Assembly (NCBI GenBank): GCA_014695295.1
Contig: JACJNY010000059.1
Span: forward strand, 62,001-126,000
Source: Microcoleus sp. FACHB-61
Lineage (GTDB): Bacteria; Cyanobacteriota; Cyanobacteriia; Cyanobacteriales; Microcoleaceae
Reading direction: 5' to 3'
Length of the DNA: 64,000 nucleotides
The first letter of the stretch is position 1, and every line of letters begins with the position of its first letter. Under the pieces are notes generated by a model. The model saw nothing but the letters and a program-made list of their open reading frames with translations. It did no database searches and was not told the origin of the DNA. The translations under genes and the position numbers were made by a program. Shown here one piece after another: positions 25,747-37,300 of the stretch.

Positions 25747-27795
25747 CTAAACATTGACGAAGCTACTAGAGCCGATACTGCTAGCTTGTACCCCATTCAA
25801 ACGCGCCAAGTTTTCGCCAGTGTTGGCAAATTTGATTAGAGTATCATTCCCCGTTTGAGCGATCGCCAAGTTCTCAAACGTCAAGCCACCGGAGAGACCC
25901 AGTGTCGTCTGACCCACCTGGAAATTGTCGATTCTATCGACGCCATTGTTGATTTGCAGAACAACTATGTCCTTTCCGCCGCGCAAGAAAATCCGATCGT
26001 TGCCAGGGCCCCCCACAATCAGGTCATCGCCAGAACCGGAGTAGATCAAGTCGTTACCAGCACCGCCATAGCTCGTATTGTTGCCCCCGCCCGCGTAAAT
26101 CTCATCGTTCCCCTTGCCACCATTGATGTAATCAGTTTGGGAACCCCCGTCAATCCTGTCGTTGCCATCCTCACCCAAGAGAGTGTTGACGCCCTCACCG
26201 CCAGTGATCGTATCGTTGCCGCCACGACCGTAGAGTGCATCGTCACCAGATGTACCGTTAAGCACATCCTTGCCTTCCGTGCCCAAGGTGGGGACTTTAC
26301 CGAAGACGACATAGCTAGAGCCAGAGTTGGTGTTGCCGTTGGGGTCAGCATAAGTGGCACCGATAATCAGGTCATCGACGCCATCGCCGTTGATGTCTCC
26401 AGCACCGCTAACTGAGATGCCGGAGTAGTTATTTGGATTAACGCCGTTGAGAACAGAGCCGTTGATGCCGTCGAGAGAAGAGAGGTTAATGCTGGCGGAG
26501 AATCCTTCTTTTGAGCCGAACACTAGATAGCTTTGACCCGCAACGGTATTAGCAAAAGGTGCGCTGATAATCAGGTCATCAATACCATCGCCGTTGAAGT
26601 CCCCGGCACTGCTGACACGAAAGCCTGAGTAGTTACCCCCGGCAATACCGTTGATGGCAAAGCCATTAGTGCCGTCGAGTCCAGAGGGCTTAAAGCTGGC
26701 GGGGAACGCTTCAGGTGAACCGAACACCACATAGCTGGTGCCTGCATTGGCATTGCCATTGGGGTCAGCCCCATATGCCCCGATAATCAGGTCATCAATG
26801 CCGTCACCGTTAATGTCTCCGGCGGCGCTGACTTGGCTTGAGTAGTCACCCTCGGCAATACCGTCGATGGCAAAGCCGTTAGTGCCGTCGAGGGCACTGA
26901 GGTTGAGGCTGGGAGCGAATCCTGCTTGCGATCCGAACACTACATAGCTCTGACCCGCTTTGCTCTCTCCGTTGGGGTCAGCCCCATATGCCCCGATAAT
27001 CAGGTCATCAATGCCATCACCGTTAACGTCTCCGGCGGCGCTGACTGAGACGCCCAATTCGTCTCCCGCCGCAATGGGGTTGATGGTGAAGCCGTTATTG
27101 CCGTCGAGGTCACTGACGTTGAGGCTGGTAGAGAATCCCTTGTTGGAGCCGAACACCACATAGCTTTGACCCGCCTTCTCTAGTCCGTTGGGGTTAGCAC
27201 TAACGGCTCCGATAATCACGTCATCGAGTCCATCGCCGTTGATGTCTCCAGCAGCGCTAACTGAGCGACCCAATTCGTCTCCCGCCGCAATGCCGTTGAT
27301 GGTGAAGCCGTTAATGCCGTTGAGGGTAGCGAGGTCAATGCTGGGAGCGAATCCTGATGCGGAGCCGAACACTACATAGCTGGAGCCTGCATCAATCAGT
27401 CCGTTGGGGTCAGCCCCAATTGCCCCGATAATCAGGTCATCTTTGCCATCGCCGTTAACGTCCCCAGCACCGCTTACACTCAAGCCAGCGAAGTCATCTG
27501 CCGCAACGCCGTTGAGGGCGAAGCCGTTAGTGCCGTTAAGGGTACTGAGTTCAAAGTTAGCAGGGAATCCTGCTTGCGATCCGAACACTACATAGCTAGT
27601 ACCAGGAGTGGTTGTGGGGTCAGGCTCAATACGAGTAAATCCAGGTGCGCCAATAACTATGTCACCAATACCATCTTTGTTGATGTCGCCAGCATCCCTG
27701 ACGCTATAACCTGATGTGTCAAAAGGGGCAACGCCGTTGATGGTAAAGCCGTTAGATCCGGTGAGGTCTGAAAGATTGAAAGATGAAATTGCCAT
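25747..27795 (-). CDS. FG-GAP (integrin alpha-like propeller) and RTX repeat protein (module 2)
   Basis: 682 residues. Residues about 8-500 are seven ~70-residue FG-GAP repeats, each with G-D-(I/V)-N-G-D-G-x-D-D-(L/I)-I-I-G (Ca2+-binding loop) and SYVVFGS, consistent with a seven-bladed beta-propeller. About 510-620 are RTX nonapeptides (GRGGNDTITGGEGVNTLLGE, GGAGNDLIYSGSGDDLIVGG), followed by a cap (IDNFQVGQTTLGLSGGLTFE). No N-terminal signal peptide; likely exported by a type I route. Divergent from the intact STAND gene at 28087 with 291 bp between. DNA of the blades is highly similar, indicating recent expansion. Confidence 0.92.
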   Translation of the reverse strand: MAISSFNLSDLTGSNGFTINGVAPFDTSGYSVRDAGDINKDGIGDIVIGAPGFTRIEPDPTTTPGTSYVVFGSQAGFPANFELSTLNGTNGFALNGVAADDFAGLSVSGAGDVNGDGKDDLIIGAIGADPNGLIDAGSSYVVFGSASGFAPSIDLATLNGINGFTINGIAAGDELGRSVSAAGDINGDGLDDVIIGAVSANPNGLEKAGQSYVVFGSNKGFSTSLNVSDLDGNNGFTINPIAAGDELGVSVSAAGDVNGDGIDDLIIGAYGADPNGESKAGQSYVVFGSQAGFAPSLNLSALDGTNGFAIDGIAEGDYSSQVSAAGDINGDGIDDLIIGAYGADPNGNANAGTSYVVFGSPEAFPASFKPSGLDGTNGFAINGIAGGNYSGFRVSSAGDFNGDGIDDLIISAPFANTVAGQSYLVFGSKEGFSASINLSSLDGINGSVLNGVNPNNYSGISVSGAGDINGDGVDDLIIGATYADPNGNTNSGSSYVVFGKVPTLGTEGKDVLNGTSGDDALYGRGGNDTITGGEGVNTLLGEDGNDRIDGGSQTDYINGGKGNDEIYAGGGNNTSYGGAGNDLIYSGSGDDLIVGGPGNDRIFLRGGKDIVVLQINNGVDRIDNFQVGQTTLGLSGGLTFENLAIAQTGNDTLIKFANTGENLARLNGVQASSIGSSSFVNV

Positions 27796-27962
27796 TGTAA
27801 AAATTATTGGGTTGAACTACTAACGGGCACCCCTAATCAAGGGAAAGCCGGAAAAAAGCTTCCCCATGTATCACTGGTCGATCGAGTAAATTAAATTTCC
27901 TATGCGTCAAGATAGAGGGTTGGACGATCGCTGTCTTACTCCGATCGACAACCCGCATCGGA

Positions 27963-28086
27963 CTTCTCATTTCTACTAAATCCATCAAAACATCCACTTG
28001 ACCGAGATCGAGACTGAGAACGTACTGACTTGTGACCGACTTTTGAGTAACTTGCTAAAATCTGCATAACTTTCGGAGGATAGGGT
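27963..28086 (+). promoter_or_regulatory. Conserved leader of STAND gene (module 2)
   Basis: Same element as at 23650 and 34204: GACCGAGATCGAGACTGAGA, CTTGTGACCGACTT, TTGCTAAAATCTGCATAAC, then GGAGGATAGGGT as ribosome site. It lies between the divergent FG-GAP/RTX and STAND genes and may serve both. Confidence 0.7.
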
Positions 28087-31000
28087 ATGTCACGATCGCT
28101 CAAAGTTCGCAGTGACTGCATTCAGATCGCCAAATTAGCGCTCAAGCGCAATGGCTTTCCCAGTCAAAGAGCCTTTGCTGAAGAATTAGGAATTGCTTTA
28201 TCCACTCTCAGCAGGTTCCTCACAGGAAAAACCGTTGATTATGCGACTTTTGTGGAAATTTGTGGAAAATTGGCGCTCGATTGGCGATCGATCTCTGACT
28301 TGGGCGATCGGGTTCTATCCCAGTCTGTAGACGTGGAATCCTCCCTCTTGATTGCCAACAGACACGTAGATTGGGGCGAGGCACCCGATGTCTCGGTTTT
28401 CTACGATCGTAGTGAGGAATTGACAACTCTAGAACAATGGATTGTGCAGGATAATTGCCGTTTAGTAGTATTACTGGGGATGGGAGGGATTGGTAAAACA
28501 GCTTTGGCTGCCAAGCTTGCCCAACAACTACAATCAGGATTTGAATTTGTGATTTGGCGAAGTCTCCGCAATGCGCCTCCCGTAGAAGAGATACTGGCAG
28601 AACTGATTCAATTTCTCTCGAATCAACAAGAGATAAACTTGCCAACCAACAAAGACGGCAGAATTTTACGGTTGATAAATTATTTACGCTCCTCGCGCTG
28701 TCTGCTAGTTTTGGATAATGCTGAATCAGTTTTGCAAGCAGGTGATTCCCTGCGGCATAGCTTTGCTTCACGCACGGGACACTATCGAGAAGGATATGAA
28801 GGTTACGGTGAGTTACTCAAATGTGTTGGGGAAACACACCACAACAGCAGCTTGATACTAACCAGTCGCGAGAAACCACAAGGATTAGCCGCCTTAGAGG
28901 GCGAAACACAACCGGTTCGCTGCTTGCAAGTGACAGGTTTACCCGAAGTTCAAGGACGAAAAATTTTCTCTGCGAAGGGGTCTTTTACGGGGTCAGAAGA
29001 TGAATGGACGAGCGTGATTTCACGCTATAGCGGAAATCCCTTAGCTTTAAAGATAGTAGCTTCAGGGGTAACAGATTTTTTTGATAGCAGTATTTCTCGC
29101 TTTTTAGAATTTTTAAAGCAAGGTTCGTTTATTTTTGATGATATCCGCGATTTGTTAGAGCGGCAGTTTCAGCGACTGAGCGATATAGAACAAGAGATTA
29201 TGTACTGGTTAGCCATCAATCGCGAACCAGTGTTGTTAGAGGAATTGCAAGAGGATTTTGTCTCCCCGATATCAACTAGCGAACTTCTACAGGCACTCGT
29301 TTCTTTGCAACGCCGCTCATTGATTGAAAAAATCGCCGAGGCTTTTACACAACAACCTGTAGTCATGGAGTACATAATTAGTGTATTAATTGAGCGAATT
29401 TGTGAAGAGATTGCTAGTCAAAAAGTTTTCCTGTTCAGTCGTCACGCTTTAGTCAAGGCTCAAGCCAAAGACTATGTGAGGGAGACTCAAATCCGCCTCA
29501 TTCTTAAACCAGCGATTGATAGAGCGATCGCGCTTCTTGGCTTTCCAGAAAATCTGGAAAAGTGCTTAGTTCAAATTCTATCGTTGCTGCGAGAAAAATC
29601 GCCGCAACAGACAGGTTATGTCAGCGGAAATATTATCAATGTGCTGCGCCAATTACAGGTAGACTTAAGCGACTATGACTTTTCCCATCTAACAGTTTGG
29701 CAAGCAAACCTACAGAGAGTGAACTTGCATAATGTCAATTTTGCTCACTCAGATTTGGCTAAATCGGTTTTTTCGGAACTCTTAGTGAGCGTTATGTCTG
29801 TAGCATTGAGTCCGGATAGCAAACTTTTGGCGACAAGTAGTGGTGATTGCAAAATTCATCTGTGGCGAATGCGAACGAGTCAACGGCTTCATACCTTGAT
29901 AGAACATACCAATCAGGTATTTTCAGTCGCCTTCAGTCCCGACGGTCAAACTTTAGCCAGTAGCAGTCTCGATAGCTCAATGAAACTATGGGATATCAAT
30001 ACTGGTCGCTGCTTAAGAACTTATACCGGACATAGTAGTGGAGTATATTCAGTCGCCTTTAGTCCAGATGGTAAAACTTTAGTTAGTGGTAGTCTAGACC
30101 ACACGGTAAAACTTTGGGATGTTGCAACAGGTAACTGCCTCAAGACTTACACCGGACATAACGCTCTGGTCTATTCAGTTGCTTTTAGCTGTGATGGTAA
30201 GACTTTAGCCAGTAGCAGTCACGACCAAACAGTGAAGGTTTGGGATATCAGCACCAGTAGAGAACTAAGAACTTTTACGGAACATACTAAAGAAGTATTT
30301 TCAGTCGCTTTCAGTCGTGACGGTAGGACGTTAGCCAGTAGCAGCAATGACTGCACGGTGAGGCTGTGGGATGTCAGCACTGGATGCTGCCTAAAAATTT
30401 TCACCGGACATAGTAATGGAGTTTTTTCAGTCGCCTTTAGTCCAGATGGTAAAACTTTAGCCAGTAGCGGTTTTGACTTCTCGATCAGGCTTTGGGAGGT
30501 ACAAACAGGCATCTGCCTGAGAATTTGCACCGGACATACTAATTGGGTACTTTCAGTTGCTTTGAGTTCGGATGGTCAAATCCTTGCCAGCGGCAGTATA
30601 GACCAAATGGTGAAGTTATGGGATGTTAAAACAGGTAGCTGCTTAAAAACTTTAACTGGTTACAGTAATGTGGTTTACTCGGTTGCCTTTAGTCCTCAAG
30701 GTAAGACCGTAGCGAGTGGCAGTGGTGACCATAGCGTGAGGCTTTGGGATGTTAACACTGGTGAATGCTTGAATACTTGGCGCGGACATACGGCTCAAGT
30801 ATTTTCAATCACTTTTAGCTGCAACGGTAAGACCTTAGCCAGCGGCAGTTTTGACTCCTCGGTACGCTGCTGGGATGCGAGCACGGGTGAATGTTTAAGC
30901 ACTTGGCACGGACATAGTAATTGGGTATTTTCAGTTGCTTTGAGTCCGGATGGTAAAAGTTTGGTCAGCGGCAGTTTAGACAAAACGTTACGCTGCTGGG

Positions 31001-31662
31001 ATGTGAGCACGGGTGAATGCCTGAAAATTTTGACCGGACATAGTAATGGGGTATTTTCAGTCGATTTGAGCTGCGATGGTCAGACCCTAGCTAGTGGTAG
31101 TTTAGACAAAACGGTAAGGCTGTGGGATTTTTGTACTGGGCAATGTCTCAAAATTTGCACCGGACATAGTAATACGGTCTATGCTGTTGCTTTCAGCCCT
31201 GATGGGAAGACTCTAGCCAGTGCCAGTGGCGACAATACGGTAAGGCTATGGGATGTCAGCACTGGCGAATGCCTGAAAACTTTTACCGGACATACTAATC
31301 AAGTCTGTGCGATCGCTTTTAGCCTGCTATCTCGCAACTCTTCTTACCAAGGACTCTTGGCGAGTGGCGGTTATGACCGAACGGTGAAACTATGGGATGT
31401 CAGCACTGGTAGTTGCTTAAGAACTTTGACCGGACATACTGATGAGATATGGTCGGTTGCTTTCAGTCCAGATAATCAAATTCTCGCAAGTGGCTGTGCG
31501 GATGAAACGGTGAGGCTGTGGGATGTCAGCACAGGTAAGTGCCTAAAAACGCTGAAACCTGCCAAACTCTACGAAGGCATGAACATCACTGGGGTTACAG
31601 GTTTAACTGAAGCACAGAAAGCGACGCTGATAGCTCTCGGCGCTCACGCTGATGGGGAATGA
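28087..31662 (+). CDS. HTH-NB-ARC-WD40 STAND NTPase (module 2)
   Basis: 1191 residues. 1-72: Xre-like helix-turn-helix ([20 protein letters not shown]). About 105-420: NB-ARC NTPase with P-loop GMGGIGKT (131-138), Walker [10 protein letters not shown] (about 207-214), LILTSREKP sensor. About 420-560: helical region and short pentapeptide-like stretch ([20 protein letters not shown]). About 565-1150: 14 WD40 repeats, enough for two seven-bladed propellers. C-terminal tail [24 protein letters not shown] proteins are signal-responsive switches that oligomerise on ligand binding. The N-terminal half is nearly identical to the gene at 34324 while the WD40 part differs. The 3' end abuts a copy of the cruG tail. 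Confidence 0.95.
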   Translation: MSRSLKVRSDCIQIAKLALKRNGFPSQRAFAEELGIALSTLSRFLTGKTVDYATFVEICGKLALDWRSISDLGDRVLSQSVDVESSLLIANRHVDWGEAPDVSVFYDRSEELTTLEQWIVQDNCRLVVLLGMGGIGKTALAAKLAQQLQSGFEFVIWRSLRNAPPVEEILAELIQFLSNQQEINLPTNKDGRILRLINYLRSSRCLLVLDNAESVLQAGDSLRHSFASRTGHYREGYEGYGELLKCVGETHHNSSLILTSREKPQGLAALEGETQPVRCLQVTGLPEVQGRKIFSAKGSFTGSEDEWTSVISRYSGNPLALKIVASGVTDFFDSSISRFLEFLKQGSFIFDDIRDLLERQFQRLSDIEQEIMYWLAINREPVLLEELQEDFVSPISTSELLQALVSLQRRSLIEKIAEAFTQQPVVMEYIISVLIERICEEIASQKVFLFSRHALVKAQAKDYVRETQIRLILKPAIDRAIALLGFPENLEKCLVQILSLLREKSPQQTGYVSGNIINVLRQLQVDLSDYDFSHLTVWQANLQRVNLHNVNFAHSDLAKSVFSELLVSVMSVALSPDSKLLATSSGDCKIHLWRMRTSQRLHTLIEHTNQVFSVAFSPDGQTLASSSLDSSMKLWDINTGRCLRTYTGHSSGVYSVAFSPDGKTLVSGSLDHTVKLWDVATGNCLKTYTGHNALVYSVAFSCDGKTLASSSHDQTVKVWDISTSRELRTFTEHTKEVFSVAFSRDGRTLASSSNDCTVRLWDVSTGCCLKIFTGHSNGVFSVAFSPDGKTLASSGFDFSIRLWEVQTGICLRICTGHTNWVLSVALSSDGQILASGSIDQMVKLWDVKTGSCLKTLTGYSNVVYSVAFSPQGKTVASGSGDHSVRLWDVNTGECLNTWRGHTAQVFSITFSCNGKTLASGSFDSSVRCWDASTGECLSTWHGHSNWVFSVALSPDGKSLVSGSLDKTLRCWDVSTGECLKILTGHSNGVFSVDLSCDGQTLASGSLDKTVRLWDFCTGQCLKICTGHSNTVYAVAFSPDGKTLASASGDNTVRLWDVSTGECLKTFTGHTNQVCAIAFSLLSRNSSYQGLLASGGYDRTVKLWDVSTGSCLRTLTGHTDEIWSVAFSPDNQILASGCADETVRLWDVSTGKCLKTLKPAKLYEGMNITGVTGLTEAQKATLIALGAHADGE

Positions 31663-32020
31663 ATGGGGTCGATCGCTCGATTTGAAAGATGCTGCTTCTG
31701 GCGCTCAAATCTGGGGCGATTTGTGGCTGTTGCTGGCGGTTCAAGGTTTGCCCGTGCCGATTGTATTGTGCTATTTGCTGTTTGGTTCGCTGCCGCCACT
31801 TGCTGTATTTGGGCACTTTTGGCTGTGGGGATTGAATGTATTTTTGGTGGCGGTGCGATCGGCTTTGTGTTTGGCGATCGCTCCTTCTTACGATACAACT
31901 GTGGCATCGGGTAAATGGCCGTTTTGGCTGTCACCTTTAGCAGATCCGTTGGCGTTTTGGCGAATTCTCATTTCTGCTTTAAATCAGCCTACTCAGTGGC
32001 GCGGCCGAAAATATGAATAA
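31656..32020 (+). pseudogene. Copy 2 of the cruG 3' end
   Basis: About 365 bp matching 20477-20841 at roughly 95% identity, with the cruG reading frame and stop (TAA 32018-32020) preserved ([14 protein letters not shown].. to ..NQPTQWRGRKYE). It starts at a GGAATGAATGGGG sequence shared by the STAND 3' end and cruG, so the junction lies within the last codons of the STAND gene. Confidence 0.95.
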
Positions 32021-32151
32021 TCATTAATACTCAATTCCCAGACTTTTTTAATAAGTCGCGTATCAGAGAGCGCCAGCAAGAGGCTTTGAGGTTTATTGGG
32101 TGGGATGGACAGGATATCCTGTCCCTGATACAGCCATGCTTTTTACTAAAA

Positions 32152-32265
32152 AACCCTAAATTACTAGAGTTAAAATATCACGCTGTTCGTGATGCTGTTA
32201 CACAATTAGGGAGCGTTGCAACTATAAGTGAAGTATTTATTTGGTTTCAGCAGTATTTATATTAA
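32152..32265 (+). pseudogene. Unidentified C-terminal gene fragment
   Basis: Reads NPKLLELKYHAVRDAVTQLG, then SVATISEVFIWFQQYLY and TAA. It looks like the end of a real protein (regular amphipathic pattern) but has no start or body; parent not recognised. Confidence 0.35.
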
Positions 32266-32332
32266 CCGGATAGGGCAGCTTGATTAAGTTCAAGCCAGTC
32301 GGCGATCGCCTCAACATTAGCCCTCCCTTACC

Positions 32333-32484
32333 TCAAATTCGCAAAGTCTTACTGGTTGGGTCAAAGTCACGGACACTCAACTGACTAACTTCCTCCCAAA
32401 ATGAGGCGGTTGCAGCATTGCCGAGGCGATCGAACTCTCCCAGATTAAGAGAAATTCGATCGCCATAGGGAAAACCTAATTTCC
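32333..32484 (-). pseudogene. Unidentified C-terminal gene fragment
   Basis: On the minus strand GFPYGDRISLNLGEFDRLGN, then AATASFWEEVSQLSVRDFDP and TSKTLRI ending in TGA at 32333. Protein-like, parent not recognised. Confidence 0.35.
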
Positions 32485-32525
32485 TAGCCTAGGACTTAGA
32501 AGTCCTAATCAATATTGGCATTGAT

Positions 32526-34067
32526 TTAAAGTATTACTTGCGACGAATTGTTCCCCGATATCGTGAGATCCCCTGCGAAGGAGGCCGGAGTTCCAAAACT
32601 GTCAGTCTCGAAAGTGCTACCCCTAGCCCTCCAGGCCCCATCATTTTTTGCAGCAGCATTTGTGTTGGCACTATCTAGGAGTACTGCGAAAGAAGTATTG
32701 TTTCCCGATATAGATGTAAAAGTAGTCTCAACTGAACTGACTCCAGAGGGAAAAAGTTGGTCTGTAGGAGGTTCTATGATGAGGGTCTGGTTATTTCCAT
32801 TGAGAGAGTCATTCATACCTCCATATAGGGTACTGGTACCGTCGCTCCCGAAAAAGCCTTGGTCACCAAGCATATCTATCAAACTGTCCCTTGCCCTGCC
32901 TTCCACCATTGCAGAATAAAAGTCTGAGGACGACCACGAATCCACAGTTTCTGCGCCAACCGGAATATAAGTCCTACCACTTGTTTCTGTTTGAGAGGAA
33001 AAAAGTTGGTCTGTTATGGTGTCAGTGAGCCCCGGGCTTTGATTGGTTGCCGGGAGGGGAAGGGGGCTAGAAGTATCACTGCGAGCGTTGAATAAATCTT
33101 CTCCCGGACCCCCATATAGGGTTGCTCGATAATTGCTCTCAAGGGAGTTATTGTCATCGGAGTAACGGTCCCCAGTCGAGGTTAGTCGCGAAGTGTTATT
33201 CCCCGATATTGAGAGCCCAGGGAATCCGCTAAATTGCTCGGTTTTACCCCGGCTAGGCTCGGAGTAATCACCCCAAATTAGGATATCCAGGCGCTCGTCC
33301 CCAAATACGGTATCCTGACTATCGCCCACAAGAGAGTCGTTGCCATTGCCTCCAGTAATAAAATTTGTTCCGATGCCCTGATCTAGGGAAGGGGTTATGG
33401 AGTCGTTGCCATTGCCTCCAGTAATAAAATTTGTTCCGATGCCCTGATCTAGGGAAGGGGTTATGGAGTCGTTGCCATTGCCAGTGGTAATTGTAAAATC
33501 ATGCCTAGCCTCCGGGTAACCCTCCCAATTTAGGATATCGTTACCCCCGTTCTCGGTTGATTCATCCTGTGACCCTCCTGTGCCGTTGGCAATAATCAGG
33601 TTTTTTAGAGTAACCTTTGTTGAATCATCAACGGCATTTCTCAAAGAGCCAGACCCGGAGTCACGGTTATTGGTTACCGTAATAGTTTTAGCGAGAACTG
33701 GGGGTTCACTGGTTAGCGAAACATTATAAGGAAGGGGAGTGTTCGTAACTAGACTGGCACTACCCACTATCGTAAGATGCACACTGGCAAGCGAACTAGC
33801 CCCATCGCTTTCTGCTACTTGGGAGGAAAAAACTTCACCGTTTATGGTGTCAGTGAACGCCGGGCTTGAGTTACTTGCCGGGAAGGGGAGGGAGGTATTG
33901 GTAAAAATAGGGCGAACCTCGGAGTCAACCGCAATTAGGGTATTCTGACTCTCACTCTCGGTTGATTCATCCCCCGCAGCAGCAACAGCATCTCTCAAAG
34001 AGTCGAGCTCAGAGTCATGGTTACTGCTCTGCAGCACAATAGTCCTCTTACTTTTTGGCGTCGGCAT
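32526..34067 (-). CDS. Repeat-containing RTX-like secreted protein (module 3)
   Basis: 513 residues, Ser/Asn/Asp/Gly-rich, no N-terminal signal peptide. About 195-255 contains GNGNDSITPSLDQGIGTNFI repeats and GGNGNDSLVGDSQDTVFGDE, degenerate RTX repeats. Other repeats: PASNSSPAFTDTINGEVFSS and PATNQSPGLTDTITDQLFSS, and SISGNNTS motifs. About 130-145, TVTNNRDSGSGSLRNAVDDS, resembles the start of CSLREA/right-handed beta-helix proteins. Ca2+ coordination looks weaker than in modules 1 and 2. Divergent from the STAND gene at 34324 (256 bp apart), same arrangement as the other modules. Confidence 0.8.
   Translation of the reverse strand: MPTPKSKRTIVLQSSNHDSELDSLRDAVAAAGDESTESESQNTLIAVDSEVRPIFTNTSLPFPASNSSPAFTDTINGEVFSSQVAESDGASSLASVHLTIVGSASLVTNTPLPYNVSLTSEPPVLAKTITVTNNRDSGSGSLRNAVDDSTKVTLKNLIIANGTGGSQDESTENGGNDILNWEGYPEARHDFTITTGNGNDSITPSLDQGIGTNFITGGNGNDSITPSLDQGIGTNFITGGNGNDSLVGDSQDTVFGDERLDILIWGDYSEPSRGKTEQFSGFPGLSISGNNTSRLTSTGDRYSDDNNSLESNYRATLYGGPGEDLFNARSDTSSPLPLPATNQSPGLTDTITDQLFSSQTETSGRTYIPVGAETVDSWSSSDFYSAMVEGRARDSLIDMLGDQGFFGSDGTSTLYGGMNDSLNGNNQTLIIEPPTDQLFPSGVSSVETTFTSISGNNTSFAVLLDSANTNAAAKNDGAWRARGSTFETDSFGTPASFAGDLTISGNNSSQVIL
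33335..33480. repeat. 66-bp tandem repeat in the module 3 RTX-like gene
   Basis: Two identical 66-bp units (22 residues each) start at 33335 and 33401, with a partial third from 33467. Perfect identity indicates recent duplication. Confidence 0.9.
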
Positions 34068-34203
34068 TGCTTATTTCTCCTAATTACTTGTAATTTTGTG
34101 TTTCAACTGAGTTAAAGCGTCCCTCAGCCCAATAACATTTGTGTTGGTTCTGAGGTTCTAAGTGACCGCTTCTTATTTCGAGCGAGAGTCCGCAGGGGAA
34201 GTC

Positions 34204-34323
34204 TCATCTCTATAAATCGATTAAAACCTGCCTCTGACCGAGATCGAGACTGAGAACGTACTGATTTGTGACCGACTTCCGCGTAACTTGCTAAAATCTG
34301 CATAACTTTCGGGGGAATAGGGT
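34204..34323 (+). promoter_or_regulatory. Conserved leader of STAND gene (module 3)
   Basis: Fourth copy of the shared element: GACCGAGATCGAGACTGAGA, TTGTGACCGACTTCC, TTGCTAAAATCTGCATAAC, ribosome site GGGGGAATAGGGT before ATG. Confidence 0.7.
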
Positions 34324-37300
34324 ATGTCACGATCGCTCAAAGTTCGCAGTGACTGCATTCAGATCGCCAAATTAGCCCTCAAGCGCAATGGCTTTCCCAG
34401 CCAAAGAGCCTTTGCTGAAGAATTAGGACTTGCTTTATCCACTCTCAGCAGGTTCCTCACAGGAAAAACCGTTGATTATGCGACTTTTGTGGAAATTTGT
34501 GGAAAATTGGCGCTCGATTGGCGATCGATCTCTGACTTGGGCGATCGGGTTCTATCCGAGTCTGTAGACGTGGAATCCTCCCTCTTGATGGCCAACAGAC
34601 ACCAAGATTGGGGCGAGGCACCGGATGTCTCGGCTTTCTACGGTCGTAGTGACGAACTGACGACTTTAGAGCAATGGATTGTGCAGGACAATTGCCGTTT
34701 GGTGGTGCTGCTGGGGATGGGAGGGATTGGCAAAACCGCTTTGGCTGCCAAGCTTGCCCAAATGCTGCAATCAGGATTTGAGTATCTCATTTGGCGAAGT
34801 CTTCGCAATGCCCCCCCTGTAGAAGAAATATTGGCAGAACTGATCCAATTTCTCTCTAACCAACAAGAAACTAATCTGCCAACTAACCTGGACGGCAGAA
34901 TCTTGCGGTCGATCGATTATTTACGCTCCTCGCGCTGTCTGCTAGTTTTGGATAATGCTGAATCGGTTTTGCAAGCAGGCGATGAAGTGCGGCATAGCTT
35001 TGCTTCACGCACGGGACGCTTTCGAGAAGGATATGAAGGTTACGGTGAGTTACTCAAATGTGTTGGGGAAACACACCACAACAGCAGCTTGATACTAACC
35101 AGTCGCGAGAAACCACAAGGAATAACCGCTTTAGAGGGCGGAACCCTACCCGTTCGCTGCTTGCAACTAACAGGTTTACCCTCCGTTCAAGGACGAAAAA
35201 TTTTCTCTGCGAAGGGGTCTTTTACTGCGTCAGAAGATGAATGGACAAGCCTGATTTCACGCTATGGCGGGAATCCCTTAGCTTTAAAGATAGTAGCTTC
35301 AGGGGTAACAGAGTTTTTTGATAGCAGTATTTCTCGCTTTTTAGAATTTTTAAAGCAAGGTTTGTTTATTTTTGATGATATCCGCGATTTGTTAGAGCGG
35401 CAGTTTCAGCGACTGAGCGATATAGAACAAGAGATTATGTACTGGTTAGCCATCAATCGCGAACCAGTGTTGTTAGAGGAATTGCAAGAGGATTTTGTCT
35501 ACCCGATATTAACTAGCGAACTTCTACAGGCACTAGGCTCATTGCAACATCGGTCATTGATTGAAAAAAACAACGCTCGATTTACCCAACAACCTGTAGT
35601 CATGGAGTACGTGATTACTCGATTAATTGAGCAGATTTGTAAAGAAATTATTGGGTTAAAAGTTGAAGGTTATCAGGTTGGAATTTCTAATAAACTTGCT
35701 AACTTTAAACCTGATAACCTTCAACTCTTTAGAAGTTACGCTCTGGTTAAAGCTCAAGCAAAAGAATATGTAATTGAGACTCAAATCCGCCTCATTCTTC
35801 AACCAGTGATTGATGGATTAATTACGAGTTTTAGCGACTCAAAAACTCTAGAAAATTGTCTAGCTCAGATTCTTGAGATGCTACGAGGGAAACCGCCCCT
35901 AAAGACCGGATATGTAAGTGGAAATATTATCAATCTACTTCGCCAATTACAGGTAGATCTAAGCGGTTATGACTTTTCAAATCTAACGGTTTGGCAAGCC
36001 AACCTCCAGGGGATAAACTTGCACAATGTCAATTGCGCCAATTCTGACCTGTGTCAATCGGTTTTTTCTGACATATTGGGTAATGTTACGTCACTAGCAC
36101 TGACACCAGATGGCAAATGTGCGGCGACGGCAGATCTATATAATAATATTCACCTGTGGGACGTGCAAAAAGGCAAACAACTTTTGACCTTTCAGGGACA
36201 CACCCACTGGGTAAAATCAGTTGCTTGGAGTCCAGATAGTCAAACCCTAGCGAGTAGTAGTTATGACCACACGGTGAAGCTTTGGGATGTTCGTACTGGC
36301 ATCTGTCTAAAAACTTATACCGGACATAGTAATATAGTCTACTCAGTCGCCTTCAGTCCGGATGGTCAAATTTTAGCGAGTGCTAGTGCTGATAACACAG
36401 TAAATTTGTGGAATGTCACGACTGATAGTTGCGTTAGAACGTTCACCGGACATACGAATGAAATCTATTCAGTCGCCTTTAGTCGGGATGGTCAAATTTT
36501 AGCGAGTGCTAGTGCTGACAGCACGGTAAAGTTTTGGGATGTACGCAAGGGCAAGTCCTTTAAGACGTTGTACGGACATACGAATTCGGTCTATGCAGTC
36601 GCCTTCAGTCCGGATGGTCAAACCCTAGCGAGTGGCAGTGCTGACTGCACAGTCAGGCTTTGGGATATCCGTGATGGTCAGTGCGTTAAAATTTGCACGG
36701 GACATAGCAGTGCAGTCACATCAGTCGCTTTTAGTCCCAATGGTCAAACCGTAGTGAGTGGTAGTTATGACAAAACGGTGAAGTTGTGGGATGTTAGCAC
36801 GGGTAGCTGTGCAAGAACGTTTATCGGACATAGCGATCGCGTAGAGTGCGTTACCTATGCGCGTAGCGCAGGCTACGCCAACAGTCCAGATGGTCAAATA
36901 GTAGTGAGTGGTAGTTTTGACCTTACAATTCGGTTTTGGGATTGTCAAACAGGCAAATGTTTCAAAACTCACACCGGATATAACAGTTGTGTATTAGCAG
37001 TTCCTTTTAGTCCCTGCGGTAAGCTCTTAGCTAGTGGCAACGTTGACACTACACTGAGGCTGTGGGATGTCAATACTGGCAGTTGCGTGAGAACGTTCAC
37101 GGGACATACTAAATCAGTCATAGGAGTCGCATTTAGTCCCGATGGTAAAACAATCGCTAGTGGGGGTGCTGACAAAACGCTGAAGTTATGGAATGTCAAT
37201 ACGGGCAAGTGCATAAAAACGTTCACGGGACATACTGATTGGGTATATGGAGTTGCCTTTAGTCCAGATGGCAAAACTTTAGCCAGTAGCGGTCTTGACC

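Larger units (their letters stand above)
32021..32525. other. Gene-remnant region between modules 2 and 3
   Basis: No intact gene. Contains a GGACAGGATATCCTGTCC palindrome (about 32106-32124), a plus-strand coding remnant (32152-32265) and a minus-strand coding remnant (32333-32484). Confidence 0.55.
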
